The notes beneath the pieces were generated by a model, which was given only the letters and a program-made list of their open reading frames with translations, had not been told where the DNA came from and did not search any database. Made by a program: the position numbers and the translations under genes. Shown here in pieces: positions 8,076-15,530 of a DNA stretch of 25,673 bases. This stretch comes from a virus. Each line of letters starts with the position of its first letter. The first letter of the stretch is position 1. The stretch is taken from the IMG/VR virus record IMGVR_UViG_3300009684_000157, positions 1 to 25,673 of that record. The stretch is one strand, 5' to 3'.

Positions 8076-8507
8076 ATGGCTAATTTGTTTAAACTTCTTA
8101 ACGGCGAAGAAATCATTGGTGAGTTGGTAGAAAAGAAAGATGGGTGTTCTGTAATCATGAATCCACTTCTTCTTGTTTTTGAAGAAGCTGGAGATGGTGG
8201 TACTGGCATTGTGTTGATTAATTATATTCCATTCACACTTGAAAATACAATAAAGATTAATCAATCTATGATTGTTGTAGAGGTTCCTCTATCTGTTATT
8301 ATGAATAATTATTATGAAAAGTCTGTTTTATATTGTAGGTCTTATCTTGATAAGAAGCTTAAAACAAGTTTGGCATTGGCTTCAAATCATTTGGATAGCA
8401 TTCTTGAAGAAATCAATAAGCCTGAAAAAAAGCGTCATAACAGCAAAGAAACTGTTGTACGATTTTTAGCTACAAATGTTATGCCAACAAGTAATTCTGT
8501 TAATTGA
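8076..8507 (+). CDS. Sm-like (LSm fold) conserved phage protein
   Basis: A 143-residue protein. The first ~75 residues carry the Sm-like pattern: LLNGEEIIGELVEKKDG (Sm1-like strands 1-2) followed by VIMNPLLLVFEEAGDGGTG and ending with FTLENTIKINQSMIVVEVPL. The C-terminal part is a charged helix. Counterparts in T4-like marine phages are annotated only as hypothetical or Sm-like as far as I recall. An RNA-binding or mRNA-regulation role is therefore an inference from fold, not shown. The start lies 3 bases after the uvsW stop, and the gene sits directly before the late sigma factor gene. Confidence 0.65.
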   Translation: MANLFKLLNGEEIIGELVEKKDGCSVIMNPLLLVFEEAGDGGTGIVLINYIPFTLENTIKINQSMIVVEVPLSVIMNNYYEKSVLYCRSYLDKKLKTSLALASNHLDSILEEINKPEKKRHNSKETVVRFLATNVMPTSNSVN

Positions 8508-8515
8508 GAAAATAT

Positions 8516-9079
8516 ATGACAAAAATGTCTACTATTAAAAAACCAAAGCATTATGTAAATAATAAAACTTTATATGAAAACATGATAAAATATAAAGAAA
8601 GTTTATGTATAGCCAAAGATGCAAATACACTTAAACCTAGAATACCAGAATATATTGGTGAATGTATTCTGTTGATTTGCAATCGATTGGCATTTAAACC
8701 TAATTTTATTAATTACACATATAGAGAGGATATGATTGCTGATGGAATAGAGAACTGTATTCTTGCAGTAGACAATTTTAATCCTGAAAAATCTACCAAT
8801 CCTTTTGCATATTTTACACAGATCGCATTCAATGCATTCCTCCGTCGAATTGCTAAGGAAAAGAAACAGACTTATATTAAACACAAAAATTTTGAAAATA
8901 TGTATTCTATGGAAGATTTGGATGCAGCTTTTCATGATCGCCATGCAGCAGTTCAAGTCACGAATGAATATTCGAATGATATTATTGCTTCATTTGAAGA
9001 GAAGACCGCTTTGTTGAAAGATAAAAAGAAAATTATAATCGGTCTTGACAAATTAATTAAGGAAGAACAAAATGAATAA
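8516..9079 (+). CDS. gp55: Late transcription sigma factor gp55
   Basis: The T4 gp55-type sigma factor (187 aa; T4 185) that directs host RNA polymerase to TATAAATA late promoters together with the sliding clamp gp45. The match to T4 gp55 is clear: KHYVNNKTLYENMIKYKES near the start, the conserved REDMIADGIENCILAVDNF, then NPFAYFTQIAFNAFLRRIAK, which corresponds to sigma region 2. I prefer the ATG at 8516 over the in-frame TTG at 8504, which overlaps the previous stop; a third ATG at 8525 is also possible. Late promoters at 2261, 3646, 5093 and 10366 are its expected targets. The end overlaps the next gene by 8 bases. Confidence 0.9.
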   Translation: MTKMSTIKKPKHYVNNKTLYENMIKYKESLCIAKDANTLKPRIPEYIGECILLICNRLAFKPNFINYTYREDMIADGIENCILAVDNFNPEKSTNPFAYFTQIAFNAFLRRIAKEKKQTYIKHKNFENMYSMEDLDAAFHDRHAAVQVTNEYSNDIIASFEEKTALLKDKKKIIIGLDKLIKEEQNE

Positions 9080-9275
9080 TTTACATTTAATTCCACCAGC
9101 AATTGTGGACATAGTGGAAAAGTTAAATTCATCATCGGCTCATGAAAATGAAAAGATGAACTATGTGATGAGACTTGAAGCTACTCGTGACTTCTGTATA
9201 GAAGCTATCACAAAATCTAATAAACCAAACCCATTTGTGTCTTTTCAAAGAAAAAGTAAGGTTACTCGTAAATGA
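9072..9275 (+). CDS. Small conserved protein between gp55 and gp47
   Basis: A 67-residue protein of unknown function, starting MNNLHLIPPAIVDIVEKLNS, with a helix (NEKMNYVMRLEATRDFCIEA) and a basic C-terminal end (FQRKSKVTRK). Its start overlaps gp55 by 8 bases and its end shares ATGA with gp47, so it is translated within the operon. T4-like cyanophages have a small gene in this slot as far as I recall. No motif identifies a role; interaction with gp55 or gp47 would be guesswork. Confidence 0.7.
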   Translation: MNNLHLIPPAIVDIVEKLNSSSAHENEKMNYVMRLEATRDFCIEAITKSNKPNPFVSFQRKSKVTRK

Positions 9276-10345
9276 AAATTTGTTTGATCACCGACACTCA
9301 TTGGGGGTTCAGAAATGATTCTTCAATTTTTATTGAACATAATAAAAAATTCTTGGATGATGTATTTTTTCCATTCTTAGAAGACAATAAAATTGACGCT
9401 ATCATTCACTTAGGTGATTTGGTTGATCGACGCAAATATATAAACATCAACACTGCTCATCGACTCCGTGTTGATTTCCTTGATCAAATTGTTGAACGAA
9501 ACATTAACTTCCATATCATTGCTGGAAATCATGATACTTATTATAAAAATACAAATCAAGTAAATTCTCTACGTGAATTTGTAGTTGACAAGTATCCTAA
9601 TTTTAATGTATATGATATGGAAGCCACTGAAGTTGATTTCGATGGATTGTCTATCCTTATGTTACCATGGATTTGTGATGAAAATCGTGTTCAATCAATG
9701 AACAAAATCAATGAAACAAAGGCTCAGATCGTCATGGGGCATTTAGAACTCAAAGGGTTTGAGATGTCCAAGGGCAATCCATCTGATCATGGTGATGATC
9801 GTGGCATATTCAATCGATTTGATATGGTGTGCTCTGGTCATTTCCATCATCGTTCGTCTGATGGCACAATATTTTATCTTGGATCACATTGTGAATTTAC
9901 ATGGGCTGATTACGATGATCCTCGTGGATTTCATATTTTTGATACAGAAACACGTCAGATGAATTTTATTCAAAACCCTTATGCTATCTTTGCAAAAATA
10001 TGGTATGATGACGAAGATAAAACAATAGATGAGTGTGTGCATTCTTTTAACTTTGATATGTATAAAGATACTATAGTTAAAGTGATTGTTAAAAACAAAA
10101 CTAATCCATATTGGTTTGATATCTTTATAGATAAACTTGAGAAAGCTGGTGTGGAAGAATTTCAAATTGTAGAAGATCATTTGAATTTGAGTGTTCAAGA
10201 CGAAGAAATCATTGTTAACGAAGCAGAAGATACACTTACTATTTTTAAAACTTATATCAAACAAGTGCCAGCATCTGGTGTTGATAAAGGTGAATTGAAT
10301 AATGTTATTTCAGAATTATATAATGAGGCATTGACCATAACATAA
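9272..10345 (+). CDS. gp47: Recombination endonuclease subunit gp47 (Mre11/SbcD-type)
   Basis: Calcineurin-like metallophosphoesterase of 357 aa, the nuclease subunit of the gp46-gp47 complex that resects double-strand ends for recombination-dependent replication and host DNA breakdown. All phosphoesterase motifs are visible: DTHWG (Asp8, His10), HLGDLVDRR (Asp49), AGNHDTY (Asn86, His87), MGHLELKG, and SGHFHHR, which supply the two-metal site. The C-terminal ~120 residues form the capping and gp46-contact region. Start shares ATGA with the upstream gene. In most relatives gp46 follows directly; here an HNH endonuclease gene intervenes. Confidence 0.95.
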   Translation: MKICLITDTHWGFRNDSSIFIEHNKKFLDDVFFPFLEDNKIDAIIHLGDLVDRRKYININTAHRLRVDFLDQIVERNINFHIIAGNHDTYYKNTNQVNSLREFVVDKYPNFNVYDMEATEVDFDGLSILMLPWICDENRVQSMNKINETKAQIVMGHLELKGFEMSKGNPSDHGDDRGIFNRFDMVCSGHFHHRSSDGTIFYLGSHCEFTWADYDDPRGFHIFDTETRQMNFIQNPYAIFAKIWYDDEDKTIDECVHSFNFDMYKDTIVKVIVKNKTNPYWFDIFIDKLEKAGVEEFQIVEDHLNLSVQDEEIIVNEAEDTLTIFKTYIKQVPASGVDKGELNNVISELYNEALTIT

Positions 10346-10365
10346 TTTATAGAAAAACGTAAAAT

Positions 10366-10373
10366 TATAAATA
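10366..10373 (+). promoter_or_regulatory. T4-type late promoter upstream of the HNH endonuclease gene
   Basis: TATAAATA in the 54-base gap after gp47, 26 bases before the ATG at 10400. It is the same element, at nearly the same distance from the start codon, as the late promoters of the head genes. It would make the endonuclease, and possibly gp46 downstream, available late. Confidence 0.7.
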
Positions 10374-10399
10374 CATATGTTCACAAATTGGAGGAATAT

Positions 10400-10864
10400 A
10401 TGAAAGAATGTAGTGTTTGTAAAAATAAAAAGAATTTTGATCAATTCTTTTTTATAAGATATAATAAAAATGGTTCATCTTTATATCGAGCTAAATGTAA
10501 TGATTGTTACAATGAACATTATAAAGAAAAACATCGTTCAAAGAACGAATTAGAAAGAAAAAAAGTTTATCAAGAACGTAAATCTAAGACAACATTCATT
10601 TCTCGTAAAAATGATAGACTTATGAGAAGATTTGGTATATCATTAAATGATTTTGAGATAATGATAAAAAATCAAAACAACAGTTGTTATATTTGTCAAA
10701 AAAAATTCACAAGTCAGCGAAATGCAAATGTGGATCATGACCATAAAACATCAAAGGTTAGAAAATTATTATGTACACCCTGTAACACTACATTAGGTTT
10801 ACTTAAGGAAAATTCTGACGTTTTCAAATCATGTATAGAATATTTGAAGGAACATTATGATTAA
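10400..10864 (+). CDS. Endonuclease VII-like HNH nuclease
   Basis: A 154-residue protein of the recombination endonuclease VII family, zinc-bound HNH (beta-beta-alpha-metal) nucleases. An extra N-terminal zinc ribbon has Cys4/Cys7 and Cys33/Cys36. The nuclease core follows: SCYIC (Cys96, Cys99), NVDHDH (residues 110-115) and LLCTPCN (Cys125, Cys128). The start is ATG 10400, with GGAGG five bases upstream; a TTG at 10388 overlaps that ribosome site. T4 gp49 resolves Holliday junctions before packaging and is made late, and the late promoter here agrees. However, a free-standing homing endonuclease of the same fold could equally sit between gp47 and gp46. It is more AT-rich than its neighbours and overlaps gp46 by 8 bases. 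Confidence 0.8.
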   Translation: MKECSVCKNKKNFDQFFFIRYNKNGSSLYRAKCNDCYNEHYKEKHRSKNELERKKVYQERKSKTTFISRKNDRLMRRFGISLNDFEIMIKNQNNSCYICQKKFTSQRNANVDHDHKTSKVRKLLCTPCNTTLGLLKENSDVFKSCIEYLKEHYD

Positions 10865-12563
10865 TTTTAAAGTACTCCGTTGGCGCAACTTTTTAAGTAC
10901 GGGTAATATTTTTACTGAGATTAATTTAAATAGTCATGCTACTACACTCATTGTGGGTAAGAATGGTTCTGGAAAGACAACTATTCTGGATGCACTTTCG
11001 TTTGTTTTGTTTGGTAAACCATTTAGAAAGATCAACAAGCCACAGTTGATTAATTCTATTAATGAAAAAGGATTGGTTGTTGAGCTTGAGTTTAACATTG
11101 GTAAGGCTCGGTATAAGATCATTCGTGGTATCAAGCCTGCTATCTTTGAAGTATATCAAAACGAAAAGCTTCTTAATCAAACAGCGGAGACCAAGGACTA
11201 CCAAGAAATTCTTGAGCGTCAGATCATCAAGGCTAACCACAAATCCTTCTGTCAGGTCGTTATACTAGGATCAGCGTCGTTTGTACCATTCATGCAACTT
11301 ACTGCTGGACAGCGTCGTGAGATCATCGAAGACTTGCTTGATTTACAGATTTTTACCACAATGAATTCTCTTCTCAAAGATAAAATTTCAAATAACAATA
11401 CTGAACTAATGGAATGTAATAATAATATTAAACTTTCCAATCAGTCTATCGATCTTGTTAAGAGTCATTTAATTCGTCTTCAAAATGATAATGAAAAGAT
11501 TATCGAAGATAAGAAAGAACGAATTCAAGAGTCAGATCGTCGTATTGTTGCTATGGCTGATGAACTGAAAGTTATTCATAATAATATTATCAAGCTTCAA
11601 AAGAAAACTGTTGATTATGATAAGTTGAAAAAATCTCTTACTAATATGGATAATTTGAAGCATCAAATTGAAGCCAAAATATCTGTTCTGGTTACAGATA
11701 TAAAGTTTCTGAATAACCATGATAACTGTCCAACATGTAAACAGGAGATCGATGAATCATTTAAGTGTGAAAGTGTTGATGGTAAAAATAAAGAGATTGA
11801 AGTCATCAATGATGGTTTGATGAAGTTAATTGAAAAATATAATGAAACCAAATTACAATTAGATAACATGGTTAAGTTCAATGAACAGATCATTGAAGAG
11901 AAAATGGAAGCACATAAAATTACTGCCAGAATCAATTCTATTCAAGAATATAGAGAGAATTTGATAGATGAATTGAATGTCATTTCTGTTTCATCGACTG
12001 GTGATGAGGCGAATAAAATCACTGAACATGAAGCAATGCTTAAGGAATATTCTGAACAATATAATTCACTTCAGAATAAGAAAACTATATTAGCATGTGC
12101 TTCAACTCTGTTGAAGGATAATGGAATCAAATCCAAAATCATTAAACAGTATGTTCCTATTATTAATAAACTTATCAACAAATATCTTTCATCTATGGAG
12201 TTTATGTGTCAATTTGAATTGGATGAAAACTTCAATGAAAGTATCAAGTCACGTTACCGTGATGTGTTCAGCTATGAATCGTTTTCTGAAGGTGAAAAGT
12301 TTCGTATTAACTTAGCCATTCTATTCACATGGCGAGCAGTTGCCAAGAGAAGAAATTCAATTAATACGAATATTTTGATCATGGATGAAGTAATGGATTC
12401 ATCATTGGATAATGATGGTATGGAAAATTTTCTCAAGTTAATTAATGGCTTGACAAAAGATACCAATACGTTTATTATTTCACACAAGCAGGATGCTATC
12501 ATTGATAAATTTGATAACGTCATTCGTTTTGAAAAACACCAAAATTTTAGTAAAATTGCATAA
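10857..12563 (+). CDS. gp46: Recombination endonuclease subunit gp46 (Rad50/SbcC-type ATPase)
   Basis: SMC-like ATPase of 568 aa, partner of gp47. The N-terminal lobe has Walker A VGKNGSGKTT (from residue 33). A central antiparallel coiled coil is interrupted by the zinc hook CPTCKQE (Cys291, Cys294). The C-terminal lobe has the signature SEGEKFRINLAILFTW and Walker B NILIMDEVMDSSLD, with the D-loop and a final FIISHKQD switch histidine. Length matches T4 gp46 (560 aa). The ATG overlaps the HNH gene stop by 8 bases, so translation is coupled to that gene. Confidence 0.96.
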   Translation: MINFKVLRWRNFLSTGNIFTEINLNSHATTLIVGKNGSGKTTILDALSFVLFGKPFRKINKPQLINSINEKGLVVELEFNIGKARYKIIRGIKPAIFEVYQNEKLLNQTAETKDYQEILERQIIKANHKSFCQVVILGSASFVPFMQLTAGQRREIIEDLLDLQIFTTMNSLLKDKISNNNTELMECNNNIKLSNQSIDLVKSHLIRLQNDNEKIIEDKKERIQESDRRIVAMADELKVIHNNIIKLQKKTVDYDKLKKSLTNMDNLKHQIEAKISVLVTDIKFLNNHDNCPTCKQEIDESFKCESVDGKNKEIEVINDGLMKLIEKYNETKLQLDNMVKFNEQIIEEKMEAHKITARINSIQEYRENLIDELNVISVSSTGDEANKITEHEAMLKEYSEQYNSLQNKKTILACASTLLKDNGIKSKIIKQYVPIINKLINKYLSSMEFMCQFELDENFNESIKSRYRDVFSYESFSEGEKFRINLAILFTWRAVAKRRNSINTNILIMDEVMDSSLDNDGMENFLKLINGLTKDTNTFIISHKQDAIIDKFDNVIRFEKHQNFSKIA

Positions 12564-12579
12564 TGATAAGGGTAAAAGT

Positions 12580-12969
12580 ATGAAGGTAATTATTGCTGGA
12601 TCACGAACTATTACAGATTATATATCTGTTGGTAAAGCTATAACTAATTCTAAATTTGTCATCACTGAAGTTGTTTGTGGATGTGCTATTGGTGTTGATC
12701 GTATTGGCGAGGCATGGGCTATTGCTAATGGTATTCCTGTAAAACAAATGCCAGCCGATTGGAATAAATACGGAAGACAAGCTGGTATTATCCGTAATAT
12801 TCAAATGGCACAATATGCTGATGCTGCTATTGTTATTTGGGATGGTAAGTCCCCCGGTTCAAAAAATATGATAGCAGAAATTAAAAAGGCAGATAAGCCT
12901 TATTTTATTGATTTGATTGAAGTTATTTCTTTTGAAAAGAATTCTTCACGTTTGATGTTTGGAGATTGA
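12580..12969 (+). CDS. SLOG-superfamily protein (YspA/DUF2493-like)
   Basis: A 129-residue Rossmann-like protein of the SLOG superfamily (relatives: DprA/SMF, LOG, YspA). Motifs: N-terminal MKVIIAGSRT, the loop VVCGCAIGVDRIGEAWA, IPVKQMPADWNKYGRQAG, RNIQMAQYADAAIVIWDG and SPGSKNMI. Family members bind nucleotides or nucleotide-derived ligands, and some act as sensors in conflict and stress systems; the ligand here is unknown. I place the start at ATG 12580, which opens the domain exactly; longer in-frame starts lie inside gp46. It begins a run of accessory genes and ends just before the deformylase gene. Confidence 0.82.
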   Translation: MKVIIAGSRTITDYISVGKAITNSKFVITEVVCGCAIGVDRIGEAWAIANGIPVKQMPADWNKYGRQAGIIRNIQMAQYADAAIVIWDGKSPGSKNMIAEIKKADKPYFIDLIEVISFEKNSSRLMFGD

Positions 12970-12970
12970 T

Positions 12971-13447
12971 ATGAATTTGGTAAGTAGTAATGATCCTATT
13001 TTAACTAAAGTATGTGATGAGTTTGATTTTAGTAATGCTCCGTTCGATCCCATTGAGTTCGCCAAAGAGTTTGTTAAATTTATGTATGATAACAATGGTA
13101 TTGGTCTTGCTGCCAATCAAATTGGTATTAGTTATCGTATTTTTGCAATGCGTGGCCAACCAGAAAATTTTGTATGTTTTAACCCTCGTATTGTTTCCCA
13201 TTCTGACGAAACAATTATTCTAGACGAAGGTTGTCTATCTTATCCCGGTCTATATGTCAAAGTAAAGAGACCAAAAACCATTCGTGTCCGATTTCAGACA
13301 CCTAATGGTGACACAAGAACTGAACAATTCATCGGTATGACTGCTCGTATATTTCAACATGAATTAGATCATCTTGATGGTGTTATTTATTATAATAAAG
13401 CAAATAGATTTCATCGTGAACAAGGCATGAGGAAGTGGAAGAAATGA
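12971..13447 (+). CDS. def: Peptide deformylase
   Basis: A 158-residue metallohydrolase that removes the N-terminal formyl group from new proteins. All three motifs are intact: GIGLAANQ (residues 43-50), EGCLS (86-90, metal-binding Cys88) and QHELDH (129-134, His130 and His134 bind metal and Glu131 is catalytic). The C-terminus is short, as in phage-encoded deformylases, which are common in marine myoviruses and thought to support processing of photosystem or virion proteins. Start is ATG 12971 with GGAG six bases upstream. The last codons share ATGA with the next gene. Confidence 0.95.
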   Translation: MNLVSSNDPILTKVCDEFDFSNAPFDPIEFAKEFVKFMYDNNGIGLAANQIGISYRIFAMRGQPENFVCFNPRIVSHSDETIILDEGCLSYPGLYVKVKRPKTIRVRFQTPNGDTRTEQFIGMTARIFQHELDHLDGVIYYNKANRFHREQGMRKWKK

Positions 13448-13653
13448 AAAAGTTTTTCAATTACATCAGATATTCAAATGTGAATCTATCTATCAACCTC
13501 AATCCATTTTGCTGGGGATTACATTGTCTGTATGAAGGTCCATCATCAACCGATCCTAACATGTATTTTATTGCTGTAAAAGTATTGATGTGTCGATTGA
13601 CATTCATCATTGATGATGGTAGTTTTAATGTCGATGAAGGAAACAAGGAGTGA
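13444..13653 (+). CDS. Small hypothetical protein
   Basis: A 69-residue protein without a recognised domain: MKKFFNYIRYSNVNLSINLN, then an aromatic and Cys-containing middle (CWGLHCLYEGPSS) and a beta-like segment MCRLTFIIDD. It starts at the ATGA overlap with the deformylase stop; a GTG at 13435 is less likely. No membrane segment or signal peptide is evident. Its tight packing in the operon supports it as a real gene. Confidence 0.6.
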   Translation: MKKFFNYIRYSNVNLSINLNPFCWGLHCLYEGPSSTDPNMYFIAVKVLMCRLTFIIDDGSFNVDEGNKE

Positions 13654-13655
13654 AA

Positions 13656-14216
13656 ATGAACATTTTTTATCTAGACCATGATCCTATTGTTGCTGCTAAA
13701 TGGATGGTCGATAAGCATGTAGTCAAGATGATTCTTGAGTCTGCTCAACTACTGTCTACCGCTCATCGTGTTCTTGATGGCACAGAAAAAACTGTTCAAC
13801 GTTATGTAGAAGGTTCATTTCCTGCTCGCTACCGCAATGTAAAACAGTGGGTTTTGGAAGATGGCCGCAATGATGTGATCTATCAGGCTACTCATATCAA
13901 TCATCCTTCTGCTGTGTGGGTACGTGAGTCTTTAAAAAATTACAATTGGGTGTTTGAACATTTCTTTGCACTTATGAATGAATACACCTATCGATATGGT
14001 AAAATTCATAAGTGTTATGGTGATATTTCATTCATGCTTCAAACTCCTCCTCACAATCTTAGGGCATTTGAAAGTACACCTATTCCATCTTGTATGGATG
14101 ATGAGTACAGAGTATCTGATGATCCTGTACATAACTATCGTAATTATTATAAGTTTGGTAAGGTTAATCTTCATAAGTGGACCAAACGTGATTGTCCTTA
14201 TTGGTTGATTGAATGA
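13656..14216 (+). CDS. Conserved T4-like phage protein of unknown function
   Basis: A 186-residue protein that I recognise as widespread in marine T4-like phages but cannot assign. Conserved-looking blocks are MNIFYLDHDPIVAAKWMVDK, KHVVKMILESAQLLSTAHRV, THINHPSAVWVRES, MNEYTYRYGKIHKCY and YRNYYKFGKVNLHKWTKRD. Many His, Asp, Glu, Arg and Trp residues are in conserved-looking blocks, which suggests an enzyme acting on nucleic acid or a nucleotide; that is inference only. The AAGGAG of its ribosome site overlaps the end of the upstream gene and favours ATG 13656 over GTG 13650. Confidence 0.8.
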   Translation: MNIFYLDHDPIVAAKWMVDKHVVKMILESAQLLSTAHRVLDGTEKTVQRYVEGSFPARYRNVKQWVLEDGRNDVIYQATHINHPSAVWVRESLKNYNWVFEHFFALMNEYTYRYGKIHKCYGDISFMLQTPPHNLRAFESTPIPSCMDDEYRVSDDPVHNYRNYYKFGKVNLHKWTKRDCPYWLIE

Positions 14217-14738
14217 ATGCGTAAAATTGTACAAGATGATCTTAGACAAGCATATATGATTGATTTATTTAAATTGCGAGGGGTAGAAGATAGAGAAGGT
14301 GTCGATGCATATTATAATGATTATAAGTTTGAATTAAAATCTACATCCAAGGGTTCTGTGTCCACAGCCAGAGACCTTGGATATAATCATTTGGAGAAGT
14401 GGGAAAGTCAATATTGGATCATTGGTAATTTTCACAATACAACATCCGGTTTTCAATTTGATAATTTCTATCTTATCACGCCAAACAGAATGATGCCATG
14501 GTACGAAAAGATTAAAGAAAAACTTGACAAAGATAAATTATTGTGTGATTATGTAATTAATGTTCTAAAAAAACAACAGATCGATCAACATGTTATTATT
14601 AGAACAGAAAAGATAATGAGTGACGGAATACTGTTAAATGATCCTAACATACCCAAGAAATATGTGGAAAAGTATGGTATACTGATCAATTATAATCATG
14701 CAGAAACATTGAAAAATATTATGGAAAGTGAACATTAA
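14217..14738 (+). CDS. Possible PD-(D/E)XK nuclease-fold protein
   Basis: A 173-residue protein of uncertain function. The N-terminal half shows a restriction-endonuclease-like pattern: a helix (DDLRQAYMIDLFKLRG), then GVDAYYNDYKFELKSTSKGS, in which Asp30 and the E-L-K at residues 39-41 could be the metal-binding PD-(D/E)XK set. HLEKWESQYWIIGNF follows as the next helix and strand. The C-terminal half is a helical, Lys-rich segment. If real, it could be a phage nuclease acting on host or modified DNA. The key acidic residues are seen but the family link is not proven. ATG follows one base after the upstream stop TGA. Confidence 0.55.
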   Translation: MRKIVQDDLRQAYMIDLFKLRGVEDREGVDAYYNDYKFELKSTSKGSVSTARDLGYNHLEKWESQYWIIGNFHNTTSGFQFDNFYLITPNRMMPWYEKIKEKLDKDKLLCDYVINVLKKQQIDQHVIIRTEKIMSDGILLNDPNIPKKYVEKYGILINYNHAETLKNIMESEH

Positions 14739-15154
14739 TGGTTAATTGGTATAAAGATGTAGAAAACTTTCATCGGGCATTTGGTCAACGTATTGGCGAG
14801 AAACCAGAACTTCCTGACGTATCAGAACGTACACTTCGTATGAAACTTATTACAGAAGAGTTCAATGAACTTTGTGATGCAGAACAAGACAATGATATTG
14901 TAGAAATCGCAGATGCTCTTGCTGACATTATCTATATCGCTTTAGGCACTGCTGTTGCATATGGTATTCCTCTCGACACTATTTTTGATGAAGTTCATCG
15001 TTCAAATATGGCAAAGTTTGTTGATGGTAAGGTTATTCGACGTGAGGACGGTAAAGTTCAAAAGCCTGAAGGATGGTCTCCACCCGATATCAAGAGTATC
15101 CTCGATGCAAAGATTAAGCAAGCCGAATTTATTAGAGATATAATTACATTGTGA
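14738..15154 (+). CDS. MazG-like nucleotide pyrophosphohydrolase
   Basis: All-alpha NTP pyrophosphatase of 138 aa, in the MazG/HisE/dCTPase group. The metal-binding motif is seen: LITEEFNEL (Glu40, Glu41, Glu44) and VEIADALADIIY (Glu56, Asp59, Asp63), followed by a third helix, AVAYGIPLDTIFDEVHRSNM, then KF and a C-terminal KPEGWSPPDI typical of phage forms. Such enzymes hydrolyse NTPs or dNTPs to monophosphates. Phage copies are proposed to tune nucleotide pools or alarmone levels; the substrate cannot be read from sequence. Its start shares TAATG with the upstream stop. Confidence 0.88.
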   Translation: MVNWYKDVENFHRAFGQRIGEKPELPDVSERTLRMKLITEEFNELCDAEQDNDIVEIADALADIIYIALGTAVAYGIPLDTIFDEVHRSNMAKFVDGKVIRREDGKVQKPEGWSPPDIKSILDAKIKQAEFIRDIITL

Positions 15155-15160
15155 GGTATT

Positions 15161-15529
15161 ATGGTAATAAATGATAAAGATGATGGATGTTCGTGTGGAG
15201 GAAATAAAATCTGTGAATGTACAGAAAATTTTACTATTGATCTATCTTCTCCAGCAATCAAGTATAAATATGCAGAGGACAAGATTGTAACAGAACTCAA
15301 AGCACATCTTGATAAGACTTATTCACAGCATTATAAAACAGAAGAACATAATATCGAATGTTTTGATGCTTGGATTGCGTTAGGTGACTCGACACCAACG
15401 TTTAGGAATACCGCTCTAAAGTATCTTTGGAGATATGGTAAAAAGAATGGTAGCAACAAAGAAGATTTGATGAAGGCTCTACATTATGTTTGTATGTGTC
15501 TTTATGTAGATCATTACATGGAGAAGTGA
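15161..15529 (+). CDS. DUF3310-type protein
   Basis: A 122-residue protein. The C-terminal two thirds fit the DUF3310 pattern common in phage genomes: HNIECFDAWIALGDS, TFRNTALKYLWRYGKK, and then a Lys/Asp-Leu helix ending ALHYVCMCLYVDHYM. The N-terminus carries a Cys cluster (CSCGGNKICEC, residues 10-20) that could bind zinc or be a disordered addition. The family has no established activity; it is often next to nucleotide-metabolism genes, as here beside the MazG-like gene. GAGG lies upstream of the ATG. Confidence 0.75.
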   Translation: MVINDKDDGCSCGGNKICECTENFTIDLSSPAIKYKYAEDKIVTELKAHLDKTYSQHYKTEEHNIECFDAWIALGDSTPTFRNTALKYLWRYGKKNGSNKEDLMKALHYVCMCLYVDHYMEK

Positions 15530-15530
15530 A

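Noticed and set aside
9884-10264. 126-residue leftward frame inside gp47
   Set aside because: Antisense shadow of a confidently identified gene, with an improbable Phe/Ile/Lys composition.
15262-15270. TATAAATA-like match inside the DUF3310 gene, and another at 19802-19809 inside gp62
   Set aside because: Both lie well inside coding sequence, away from gene starts, and are expected by chance in AT-rich DNA.
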